From: Bacteroidota bacterium
GTDB lineage: Bacteria > Bacteroidota > Ignavibacteria > Ignavibacteriales > Ignavibacteriaceae
Length of the DNA: 64,000 bases
Reading direction: 5' to 3'
Assembly (NCBI GenBank): GCA_021813585.1
Contig: JAKAJV010000117.1
Span: 1 to 64,000, forward strand
The notes under the pieces were generated by a model. The model made no database searches, was not told the origin of the DNA, and was given only the letters and a program-made list of their open reading frames with translations. The first letter of the stretch is position 1, and every line of letters starts with the position of its first letter. Of the stretch, positions 35,139 to 43,122 are shown piece after piece. The translations under genes and the position numbers were made by a program.

Positions 35139-38100
35139 ATGAAAAGAATTACAGATCCGATTCTTTTTAGTTTGTTCTTTTTCTTTACTTGGATAAATTT
35201 ACTCCATGCACAGAATCTCAAACAGGATTTTGAAGGCTATAATATCGGAGATTCTTTGTCTACCATTGGCTGGAGTGCATCCGATATCCAAGCAAAGATT
35301 GCCGCTGATCCGGTTACAAGCGGGAATAAGGTTCTGAAAAATACAGTTCACAATTATAATGCGGCTCCCGTTATCAAGTTTGTTCTGCCTGCCGGTAAAA
35401 CCCTGGCAGATTATAAATCCTTTTCTTTTAAAGGCTATTTTGCCCAAGGAGATGTAGGCTATAAGAGCATTGTAGTTGAAGCTTACCAAACAAAGCCAAC
35501 TGCTCAGTTTGGTAATAATGCAAATGCTAAAATAGGCACATGGGCCCGTAACCAAATGGGTTCCACCGGCTGGGAAAATATCACTGTCGATATTACAAAT
35601 AGTTCCGGCTTTAAAGATACCGTGTATCTTGCCTTTGGAATAAATTGTGCCGGTACAGGGAATGTAGGCGGTACAGGTGTTACTACAATCTGGTATGCCG
35701 ATAGCATAACACTTGTAGCTAAGCCAGCAGTAGTAACAGACACAACCCTGGTTTCCCAATGGGGCATTGCATCTTACCATGGCAGCGGATTTCATCTGAA
35801 AGTAAGTACTGCAGGAGACAGTGCAAACCTATATGGCACTAACCTTAGCGGTTGGGAAAGTGTACGTGGCGCTTTTTCCAGTCCCATTGTTGGCAATACC
35901 GGTGCAAACGGGGCTATTGTTGTTTCCGGTAAAATTACTTTTGTAGGTGAAGGCCCGGATACGTGGAGCGCCCTAAGGTATGGAGTTTATAATAATTTGG
36001 TTCCGGGAACTCTTCAATATGCAGGAACCGATTCGGTAATCTGGGCAGGGATGGGCAACAACTCCTATGGCTATTCGTTTATGCCTCAGAGCGGCGTAAC
36101 CTATGTCGGTAATATTCCAAGTGGTTTCAATGCATCGCAGGGCATAGCACTAAACGGAAGCTGGCTAAGCTCATACGCGGGTGTTGGCTTTGGCGGGCTA
36201 ATTCAGCAGGCTCCTGCTCGGGCTGTTATGGATGCAGGGACATATGATTTTGCATTTTCGTTTCATCAGCTTTCCGATGGCACCAAGAGAGTTAATTTCT
36301 ATTTGATCAAAGAAGGAACTCCCACAACTTACTGGTATGGCGGCAGCTATATCCTTCAAGATACTGCCTCGATGATGAGAACAGATACGTTGAATGCCGT
36401 TTGCTTTGGAGTTGAAAAGCTTCCGAACATGACAAGCATGATTGTATCTAACGTACATGTTTCTTTAGGCGCCGATATTACCGTACCGGTAGCTCCCTTC
36501 CAGGCATTCTATGTTGATCAATGGGGCTCATTCGGCGGTAGAACCGGCGGCTGGCATTTTGTTGTAGACCCGGATACGCTTATCGGTAATGCAGGTGTTG
36601 CAGGCAGTAAGGTTCCTACCGGCAGCTGGGCAACAATCCGGGGGGGCTTTACTTACCCTGTTACCGCAACTCTATCGAAAGCACTAATTGTTACGGGGTC
36701 TATTACATTCACCGGCTCAGGCCCTATAACCTGGAGCGGTCTGCGTTATGGCCTCTTTAGAAACGATAGTGCCGGTACGGTAAAATATGCTTTAACCGAT
36801 TCATCGCAATGGACCGGCAAAGACGGCTTCTCATATGGCTATATGTTTACTCCTCATAGCGGAACGAACGATCAAACAAGCTGGGGTGTGGGAGGAGTAT
36901 CAACTCAAGGAGTATGCAACGGAGGTACCTGGCTGTCTACTTACGGCGCTACTTTCCCGTTGGGTCAGCCGGTAGATCAAGCGCCTGCGCGGGCAAATTT
37001 TGATGCGGGCACTTATGACTTTATGATTTCAGTGCAGCCCCAGGCAGACGGCAGTAATCAAGTATCTGCATACATGGTTAAGGAAGGCAATCCGGTTACA
37101 TACTGGTACGGCGGCACATTTAAAGATACATCGCATGTATCGGCAACGTTTAACGGAATAGTGTTTGGGTTGGATCCGAACTACGATCAAACCAACAGCC
37201 CGATAAGCGCAATGACGCTGACAAATGTTAAAGTGGATTTAGGAACGCCTCCGCCGATTCCGCCGGCGCCGTTCCAGGCATTTTATGTAGATCAATGGGG
37301 AATGGTAGGCAACAGAACAGGCGGCTGGCATTTTGTTGTAGACCCGGATACGCTTATCGGTAATGCAGGTATTGCCGGCAGTAAGGTTCCTACCGGCAAC
37401 TGGGCTACAATCCGCGGCGGATTTTCAGTGCCTGTTACGGCTACACAATCAAAGGCAATAATTGTAACCGGGTCTATAGAATTTGTAGGCTCAGGCCCCG
37501 TAACCTGGAGCGGACTGCGTTATGGATTGTTCAGGCATGACAGTGTAGGAACAGTACAGTATGCAAAAACGGACTCAGCCCGCTGGGGAACAATAAGCTC
37601 AGGTGCATTTACATGGGGTAAGGAAAATTACGCATACGGCTACATGTTTACACCTCATAGCGGAACGAACGATCAAACAAGCTGGGGTGTGGGAGGAGTA
37701 TCGACTCAAGGAGTATGCAACGGAGGTACCTGGCTGTCTACTTACGGCGCTACTTTCCCGTTGGGTCAGCCGGTAGATCAAGCGCCTGCACGGGCAAATT
37801 TTGATGCGGGGAAATACGACTTTATGATTGCTGTTCAGCCGATGGCAGACGGCAGTAATCAAGTATCTGCATACATGGTTAAGGAAGGCAATCCGGTTAC
37901 ATACTGGTACGGCGGCACATTTAAAGATACATCGCATGTAAGTACGACATTTAACGGAATAGTGTTTGGATTGGATCCGAACTACGATCAAACCAACAGC
38001 CCGATAAGCGCAATGACGCTGACAAATGTAAAAGTAGATTTAGGAACGCCTCCGCCAATTCCGCCGGCGCCTTGGGAGAATTATTATATAAGCGATTGGG

Positions 38101-39125
38101 GATTTTACCAGGGCCAGATGGGTGGCTGGCTGTTTACTCCCGATATTGTAGGTAATGCTTCGATGTCGGGCACAAATCCAAACACAGGCTGGGCAATGCT
38201 GCGCGGAGGTTTTGCAAGTGCTACCTCACCTCGCAACGGCGTAGATTCGGCTCTTGTAATTAACGGAGATCTTGAGCTTGACGGCGGCGGCTTCCAAAGC
38301 GCCGGAAGCTTAAGGTTCGGCTTGTTCTACAACGATAACCCGGGTAAGGTAAAAGTAATTTCGGATACGATTAGCGGAGTCGTTTACGATTCAACACAGT
38401 GGACAGGCTCTAACGCGCATGAATCCGGATACCTGTTTATACCGACGAGCGGCTCTAATAATCCTATAAACTGGGGCTCTACACCTGGAATTTGGGGAAG
38501 CGTATTAAACGGAGCTTGGGACAGCACCAACACAGGTTACGTTCTTGGGAGTAATCTTCAGACTCCGGCTAATGCAGCAGGAACAGCTGGTATGTACAGC
38601 TTTAGTATATCGGTTGCACCTGCGGGAAGTGGCACACAGATAATAGCCTATCAGCTTAAAAAGTCGGATAACAGCTATATGATTCAAGGTATCGCAACAG
38701 ATAGCCACAGTCCGCTGCCGACTACCAAGTTCAATGGTATAGTCTTTGGGCTTGGCACCGGCAATACGACTACTGCGTTGAAGCTGACAAATGTTCAGGT
38801 TACTTTAGGCAAGCCGCTTGTTATTACCGGTATAGAGCAGAATGGTGACGGCTTAATACCTACCAGGTATGAGCTGAGCCAGAACTATCCGAATCCTTTT
38901 AACCCGTCAACAACGATAAATTTTGCTTTACCTAAGAGCGGTAGTGTAACATTAAAAGTATATGATATTTTGGGTAGATTGGTAACAACGCTAATAAGCA
39001 GTGATATGAAAGCAGGTTACCATAATATTAACTTTAATGCAACAAATCTGGCTTCTGGCGTTTATTTCTACGAGCTGAAAGCAGGAGACTTTGTAAGCGT
39101 TAAAAAATTAATGCTGCTCAAATAG
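35139..39125 (+). CDS. Giant modular surface protein: N-terminal jelly-roll-like domain, four ~260-residue repeats, T9SS sorting domain
   Basis: The ATG at 35139, behind AGGAGG, starts a normal signal peptide (MKRITDPILFSLFF...LLHAQ); the track's 35055 start adds non-coding leader. The mature protein has a jelly-roll-like N-domain (about 25-195; FEGYNIGDSLSTIGWSASDI, YADSITLV), four repeats (about 200-450, 452-709, 710-976, 977-1230) and a sorting domain (about 1243-1328; QNYPNPFNPSTTINFALP ... KKLMLLK). Each repeat runs DQWG...GGWHF...IRGGF...GLRYGLF...DAGTYDFMI...YWYGGTF...NGIVFGLD. Repeats 2 and 3 are almost identical in DNA. No catalytic pair is recognised; a multivalent glycan-binding or adhesin role is inferred. 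It is the third gene of the + strand receptor module. Confidence 0.8.
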   Translation: MKRITDPILFSLFFFFTWINLLHAQNLKQDFEGYNIGDSLSTIGWSASDIQAKIAADPVTSGNKVLKNTVHNYNAAPVIKFVLPAGKTLADYKSFSFKGYFAQGDVGYKSIVVEAYQTKPTAQFGNNANAKIGTWARNQMGSTGWENITVDITNSSGFKDTVYLAFGINCAGTGNVGGTGVTTIWYADSITLVAKPAVVTDTTLVSQWGIASYHGSGFHLKVSTAGDSANLYGTNLSGWESVRGAFSSPIVGNTGANGAIVVSGKITFVGEGPDTWSALRYGVYNNLVPGTLQYAGTDSVIWAGMGNNSYGYSFMPQSGVTYVGNIPSGFNASQGIALNGSWLSSYAGVGFGGLIQQAPARAVMDAGTYDFAFSFHQLSDGTKRVNFYLIKEGTPTTYWYGGSYILQDTASMMRTDTLNAVCFGVEKLPNMTSMIVSNVHVSLGADITVPVAPFQAFYVDQWGSFGGRTGGWHFVVDPDTLIGNAGVAGSKVPTGSWATIRGGFTYPVTATLSKALIVTGSITFTGSGPITWSGLRYGLFRNDSAGTVKYALTDSSQWTGKDGFSYGYMFTPHSGTNDQTSWGVGGVSTQGVCNGGTWLSTYGATFPLGQPVDQAPARANFDAGTYDFMISVQPQADGSNQVSAYMVKEGNPVTYWYGGTFKDTSHVSATFNGIVFGLDPNYDQTNSPISAMTLTNVKVDLGTPPPIPPAPFQAFYVDQWGMVGNRTGGWHFVVDPDTLIGNAGIAGSKVPTGNWATIRGGFSVPVTATQSKAIIVTGSIEFVGSGPVTWSGLRYGLFRHDSVGTVQYAKTDSARWGTISSGAFTWGKENYAYGYMFTPHSGTNDQTSWGVGGVSTQGVCNGGTWLSTYGATFPLGQPVDQAPARANFDAGKYDFMIAVQPMADGSNQVSAYMVKEGNPVTYWYGGTFKDTSHVSTTFNGIVFGLDPNYDQTNSPISAMTLTNVKVDLGTPPPIPPAPWENYYISDWGFYQGQMGGWLFTPDIVGNASMSGTNPNTGWAMLRGGFASATSPRNGVDSALVINGDLELDGGGFQSAGSLRFGLFYNDNPGKVKVISDTISGVVYDSTQWTGSNAHESGYLFIPTSGSNNPINWGSTPGIWGSVLNGAWDSTNTGYVLGSNLQTPANAAGTAGMYSFSISVAPAGSGTQIIAYQLKKSDNSYMIQGIATDSHSPLPTTKFNGIVFGLGTGNTTTALKLTNVQVTLGKPLVITGIEQNGDGLIPTRYELSQNYPNPFNPSTTINFALPKSGSVTLKVYDILGRLVTTLISSDMKAGYHNINFNATNLASGVYFYELKAGDFVSVKKLMLLK
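35736..38820 (+). repeat. Four tandem ~260-codon repeats inside the giant surface protein
   Basis: Unit 2 spans 36492-37265 (774 nt) and unit 3 spans 37266-38066 (801 nt; nine extra codons around GTISSGAFTWGKE). Long DNA stretches of units 2 and 3 are identical at an offset of 801 bases, e.g. about 36853-37010 against 37654-37811. Units 1 and 4 are diverged but keep the same motif order. This points to recent duplication or gene conversion between the two middle units. Confidence 0.85.
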
Positions 39126-39146
39126 TTAGTTGTTCTTTTAAGAATT

Positions 39147-39201
39147 TAAAACAGCCCCTAAATAACCTGGTTTTACCAGGCTAAATTGGGGCTGTTTTTT
39201 T
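39147..39201 (+). terminator. Rho-independent terminator after the giant surface protein gene
   Basis: AAAACAGCCCC pairs with GGGGCTGTTTT, an inner CCTGG/CCAGG stem lies between them, and a T-run follows directly. It lies 22 bases after the stop codon and closes the receptor module before the GH30 gene. Confidence 0.9.
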
Positions 39202-39243
39202 AACTAGTTTTTATTGAGCCAATTTTTATTTATTATTCAAAAA

Positions 39244-41115
39244 ATGATAAGAATAAATTTTAGATTTCCCGTCATCTTAACGGCAGTGCTATTGCTGATT
39301 ACTCATTTAGTAACTGCTCAAACATTCGCAATTAAAGGCAGAGTGTCAACATCAGCATCGCCGGTAAGATATGCCGGTGTAACCTTTCTTGATAACAGCG
39401 ATACAACATTAAAGTTCGGTTGTCTCACCGATTCTTCCGGGAACTATGCACTTAATTTAATAACTGCGGTTCAGCCTCAAAGCCAGCTGCCTACAAAATT
39501 TAAATTGGATCAGAATTATCCCAACCCGTTTTCATCCTCCACTACAATACCATATAAACTTGTAAATCGATCTACTGTTCGGGTAACCATATACGATATT
39601 CTCGGAAGAGTAGTTAGAAAATTTTCCGTAGGCTCTCAAGCAGCAGGCATCCACAGCATACTTTGGGATGGTAAAAATACATTTGGAGAAACCGCAGCAG
39701 GCGGAGTCTATTTTTACCGTCTTCAAGCAGGAGGCGAAGACCAAGTTAAGAAAATGGTTTTTGATCAAGGGGTAAAATATATTAGCGGTCCTTCAACACA
39801 ATCGTTTACCTTCCGGACTTTGAATGCCGCGACTCCAAATAAATTAATTCAATCAGGAATTTATACTGTTCAGATAGTTAATAACGACAGCACATCTCCG
39901 GCTGTAATTCCGCAGCAGGTTGATAACGTAGTAATTCAGAGTGATACTACTTTGAATTTTGAAGTAAACAGTACTAACCGGGTTACCGTTTATTTGGACA
40001 GCACACAACAGATAATAAGAGGTTTCGGCGCTGCAAACATACTGCCCTGGCGGCCGGATATGACCACCGCCGAAGTGAATACCGCATTTGGAAACGGACC
40101 TGGGCAGCTCGGGTTTACAATACTTCGCTTAAGGATTCCTTATACCGGCAATACGAGTGATTTTAACGCTAATATCCGAACGGCTAAATTAGCAGAATCG
40201 CTCGGTGCGATTGTGTTTGCTACGCCGTGGACTCCTCCGCCTTCAATGAAGAGCAATAATAATATTGTAGGCGGCTCGCTTAATGATGCATCTTATGCGG
40301 CGTATGCAGCCTATTTAAAATCGTTCGCCGATTATATGGCAAGCAACGGGGCTCCTTTGTATGCAGTGTCTATTCAAAACGAGCCGGATGCTAATGTAAA
40401 CTACGAATCGTGCTATTGGAATGCAGACCAGTTCCTTAGCTTCTGCAAGAATAACGCAGCGTCCATCGGCACAAGAATAATGATGCCCGAATCTCAAAAT
40501 TTCGTTCACGCATTATCTGATCCCACTCTCGAAGATTCTGCTGCAGCTTCACATGTTTCAATTATAGCAGGGCACATTTACGGCGGCGGGCTTGTACCGT
40601 ATCCGCTGGCTGCTGCAAAAGGTAAAGACCTTTGGATGACTGAACACCTTGATCTGGATACTACCTGGACAGGCAGCTTTGGTACGGGCATGGAGATAAA
40701 CAATTGTTTGAATGCCGGCATGAACGCGTACGTGTGGTGGTATATTGTAAGATTTTACGGACCGATTGGCGAGAACGGAAATGTTACCAAGCGCGGTTAT
40801 GTTATGGCACAGTATTCAAAGTTCGTTCGCCCGGGCTATTATAAAATTAAATGCAGCCCCACGCCGCAAAGATATGTTTACCTTACTTCGTATAAAGATC
40901 CGTCGTCATCAAAAGTAGTAATAGTAGCTTTAAATACCGGTTCATCTCCGGTTTATCAAACCTTTTCAATTGAAAACGGAGCCGTGACTTCTTTTACTCC
41001 TTACACTACATCGGCAAGCAAGAACTGTGAAGAAGGAAATAGCATTACTGCGGCCGGCGGAAGCTTTACAGCCGTTCTGCAGCCGTCTAGTATAACAACT
41101 TTCGTCTCAAATTAA
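39244..41115 (+). CDS. GH30 glucuronoxylanase-like enzyme with N-terminal carboxypeptidase-like and FlgD/sorting-like domains
   Basis: The ATG at 39244 starts a signal peptide (MIRINFRFPVILTAVLLLIT...TAQ); the track's TTG at 39214 lies just behind the terminator. The order is carboxypeptidase-like domain (about 28-75), a domain with NYPNPFSSSTTIPYKL...AGGVYFYRLQAGG (about 88-180) that resembles T9SS/FlgD-like Ig domains but is internal, then a GH30 subfamily-8-type barrel and side beta-domain (about 240-624). Glu380 (SIQNEPD) is the acid/base and Glu467 (WMTEHLD) the nucleophile. WWYIVRFYGPIGENG matches the region of bacterial glucuronoxylanases that recognises the 4-O-methylglucuronate branch, but one Arg of the usual RR pair is Val. 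It probably cleaves xylan. Confidence 0.85.
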   Translation: MIRINFRFPVILTAVLLLITHLVTAQTFAIKGRVSTSASPVRYAGVTFLDNSDTTLKFGCLTDSSGNYALNLITAVQPQSQLPTKFKLDQNYPNPFSSSTTIPYKLVNRSTVRVTIYDILGRVVRKFSVGSQAAGIHSILWDGKNTFGETAAGGVYFYRLQAGGEDQVKKMVFDQGVKYISGPSTQSFTFRTLNAATPNKLIQSGIYTVQIVNNDSTSPAVIPQQVDNVVIQSDTTLNFEVNSTNRVTVYLDSTQQIIRGFGAANILPWRPDMTTAEVNTAFGNGPGQLGFTILRLRIPYTGNTSDFNANIRTAKLAESLGAIVFATPWTPPPSMKSNNNIVGGSLNDASYAAYAAYLKSFADYMASNGAPLYAVSIQNEPDANVNYESCYWNADQFLSFCKNNAASIGTRIMMPESQNFVHALSDPTLEDSAAASHVSIIAGHIYGGGLVPYPLAAAKGKDLWMTEHLDLDTTWTGSFGTGMEINNCLNAGMNAYVWWYIVRFYGPIGENGNVTKRGYVMAQYSKFVRPGYYKIKCSPTPQRYVYLTSYKDPSSSKVVIVALNTGSSPVYQTFSIENGAVTSFTPYTTSASKNCEEGNSITAAGGSFTAVLQPSSITTFVSN

Positions 41116-41145
41116 AGTTTAAATTATCTAATTTCGGATAGCAAG

Positions 41146-41365
41146 ATGAGTAAGCTTAATGCAAGCAGGAATGAAGACGCGCTCGAAATAAATGTTCCGG
41201 CAAAAGCTCCAGATTCGATTAACTGCGTTGTTGTCCTTGATATTAAAGGAAAGCCCGATGTATACAATGCACCGGATACGGACTGAAGCTTATATACAGC
41301 GGCAAGGGCATTCCGAAACAGGAAATCCCGGCCCCGCTTCTGTATTCCGGGGAAAAAATTTAACC
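41146..41365 (+). pseudogene. C-terminal remnant of a secreted glycoside hydrolase (fucosidase-like tail)
   Basis: An unlisted reading frame from 41146 (MSKLNASRNEDALEINVPAK) continues APDSINCVVVLDIKGKPDVY to a TGA at 41284-41286. This is the style of the C-terminal beta-sandwich of GH29-like fucosidases and related hydrolases (LxxxVPxKAPDxxxxVVVLxxKGKP). After a frame shift the sequence continues LIYSGKGIPKQEIPAPLLYS to a stop at about 41365. The catalytic part is absent. The track ORF 41192-41410 is a different frame across the same remnant. The family assignment is tentative. Confidence 0.5.
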
Positions 41366-41433
41366 GGGAGGAAGATGATAAATAATTCCGTCCCGGATTA
41401 TTGGCTTTAACATCAACTATCGTAATAAATCTT

Positions 41434-43119
41434 ATGTTTCAATTGAATCAATATAAATCGAAGTCGGGTGCCGTAAGAATTTTTCTTCTGCTTGTCCTTT
41501 CATCATTTTGCCTTAACGCTCAAACAAAAGTCTCTCCGGGTGAGAATGATATTCCTCATCTTAAAAGGCAGGGAACTGCAATGCAGCTCATCGTAAAAGG
41601 CAAGCCCTTCCTTATGCTTGCAGGCGAGACGGGCAATTCGAGCGCTTCCGATCTGAATTACATGGATGCAATTTGGCCTAAGATTGTTAAAATGCATTTA
41701 AATACTCTGGTGGTGCCCGTGTACTGGGAGCTTATCGAACCGAAAGAGGGGGAGTTTAATTTTACTCTGGTAGACGGCATAATAACCGCGGCGAGGCAAA
41801 ATAATATTAAGCTGGTATTTCTTTGGTTCGGCACGTGGAAGAACAGCATGTCGTGTTACGCTCCGCTATGGATAAAGACGGATGAGAAGAGATTTCCGAG
41901 AGCGCGGGAAAGAAACGGAAGAGCCGAAGAGATACTTACTGCATTCAGCAAAACAAACCGCAATGCAGATGCGCGCGCTTTTTCAGCGTTGATGAAACAC
42001 GTTCGTGAATTTGATGGACAAGATCAGACAGTTGTAATGGTTCAAGTGGAAAATGAAATAGGGATGATTCCCGATGCCAGGGATTATTGTAAAAGCGCAG
42101 ACGAAGCATTCAACAACGCAGTGCCGGAGGAATTTATTAATTACCTGAAAGAAAATAAAGACAGGCTGAATCCTCATCTTTACGATATGTGGAAGACAAA
42201 CGGATTTAAGACAAAGGGCAATTGGGAAGAAATCTTTGGCAAGAGCATAGCTGCCGACGAAATTTTTATGGCATGGAATTTTGCCAGGTACACAAACTAT
42301 GTGGCCGAAGCAGGCAAGAAAGAATATCCTTTGCCGATGTATGTTAATGCGGCGCTTATTCGTCCGGGCTACAAACCGGGGCAGTATCCTAGCGGCGGTC
42401 CTTTGCCTCATCTTATGGATGTTTGGAAAGCAGCGGCTCCTGCGATCAATTTCCTTGCGCCCGATGTTTATTTCCAAAACTTTGCCGAATGGGTTTCAAA
42501 ATATGACGTCCCGGCCGGAAAGCCGGGACAAATGTTCAACCAGTTTTTTATACCGGAAGTAGGGAATAATCAAAGTGTGGTTAATGCTTATTATGCCTTT
42601 GCACAGCATAATATAATGGGCTATAGTCCGTTCTCAATTGAATCTCTGCCAGATCCGGCAGACAACCAGGTATCAAAAGGATATGATGTGCTGGCGCAGC
42701 TAACTCCGCTTATCCTTTCCAATCAGGGCAAAGGCACGATGGCAGGGGTAATGCTGGACAGTGCAAGTCAAACTTCAAAAATAAAACTAGGAGATTACGT
42801 ATTCATTGTCCATCACGAATACAGCTGGCCGTACGCGCCTAAAGCCGAAGGTGTAAATCCAAGATACGGAGGAATGATAATTATGGTATCGCCGGATGAG
42901 TTTTTCGTTGCCGGAAGAGGAATGGTCATAACATTCGAGACGGCTTCAAATGACGGTTCAGTTGCCGGAATAGGAAGTATTGATGAAGGCAAATTTGTCG
43001 ACGGCAAATGGGTCCCCGGGCTTAGGATGAACGGCGACCAGAGCCATCAAGGCAGGCACCTGGATTTGCCGGGAAATACTTTCAGCATCCAGAAAATAAG
43101 GTTGTATAGGTACAAGTGA
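41434..43119 (+). CDS. GH35-type beta-galactosidase with DUF5597-like C-terminal domain
   Basis: The ATG at 41434 precedes a signal peptide (FLLLVLSSFCLNAQ); the track's TTG at 41401 is unlikely. GKPFLMLAGETGNSSASDLN opens a TIM barrel typical of the GH35/DUF5597 group, which includes xyloglucan-locus beta-galactosidases such as Cellvibrio Bgl35A. Glu208 (VENEIG) is the likely acid/base and Glu375 (FIPEVGNN) the nucleophile. The C-terminal ~130 residues match the DUF5597 beta-domain (YVFIVHHEYSWPYAPKAEGV). No T9SS domain is present, so it is probably periplasmic. It would remove galactose from hemicellulose side chains. It is 3 bp from the following GH43 gene, so they are coupled. Confidence 0.85.
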   Translation: MFQLNQYKSKSGAVRIFLLLVLSSFCLNAQTKVSPGENDIPHLKRQGTAMQLIVKGKPFLMLAGETGNSSASDLNYMDAIWPKIVKMHLNTLVVPVYWELIEPKEGEFNFTLVDGIITAARQNNIKLVFLWFGTWKNSMSCYAPLWIKTDEKRFPRARERNGRAEEILTAFSKTNRNADARAFSALMKHVREFDGQDQTVVMVQVENEIGMIPDARDYCKSADEAFNNAVPEEFINYLKENKDRLNPHLYDMWKTNGFKTKGNWEEIFGKSIAADEIFMAWNFARYTNYVAEAGKKEYPLPMYVNAALIRPGYKPGQYPSGGPLPHLMDVWKAAAPAINFLAPDVYFQNFAEWVSKYDVPAGKPGQMFNQFFIPEVGNNQSVVNAYYAFAQHNIMGYSPFSIESLPDPADNQVSKGYDVLAQLTPLILSNQGKGTMAGVMLDSASQTSKIKLGDYVFIVHHEYSWPYAPKAEGVNPRYGGMIIMVSPDEFFVAGRGMVITFETASNDGSVAGIGSIDEGKFVDGKWVPGLRMNGDQSHQGRHLDLPGNTFSIQKIRLYRYK

Positions 43120-43122
43120 ATA

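Noticed and set aside
35199-35795. Long antisense ORF (198 aa) inside the giant surface protein gene
   Set aside because: It lies opposite a clearly coding frame with signal peptide and repeats, is Cys/Ile-rich without any domain, and has no ribosome site.
41192-41410. Track ORF of 72 aa between GH30 and GH35
   Set aside because: Reads the hydrolase remnant in a different frame; the neighbouring frame gives the recognisable hydrolase-like tail.
41983-42477. Antisense ORF (164 aa) inside the GH35 gene
   Set aside because: Shadow of the GH35 frame, which carries catalytic motifs on the other strand; no plausible start signal or domain.
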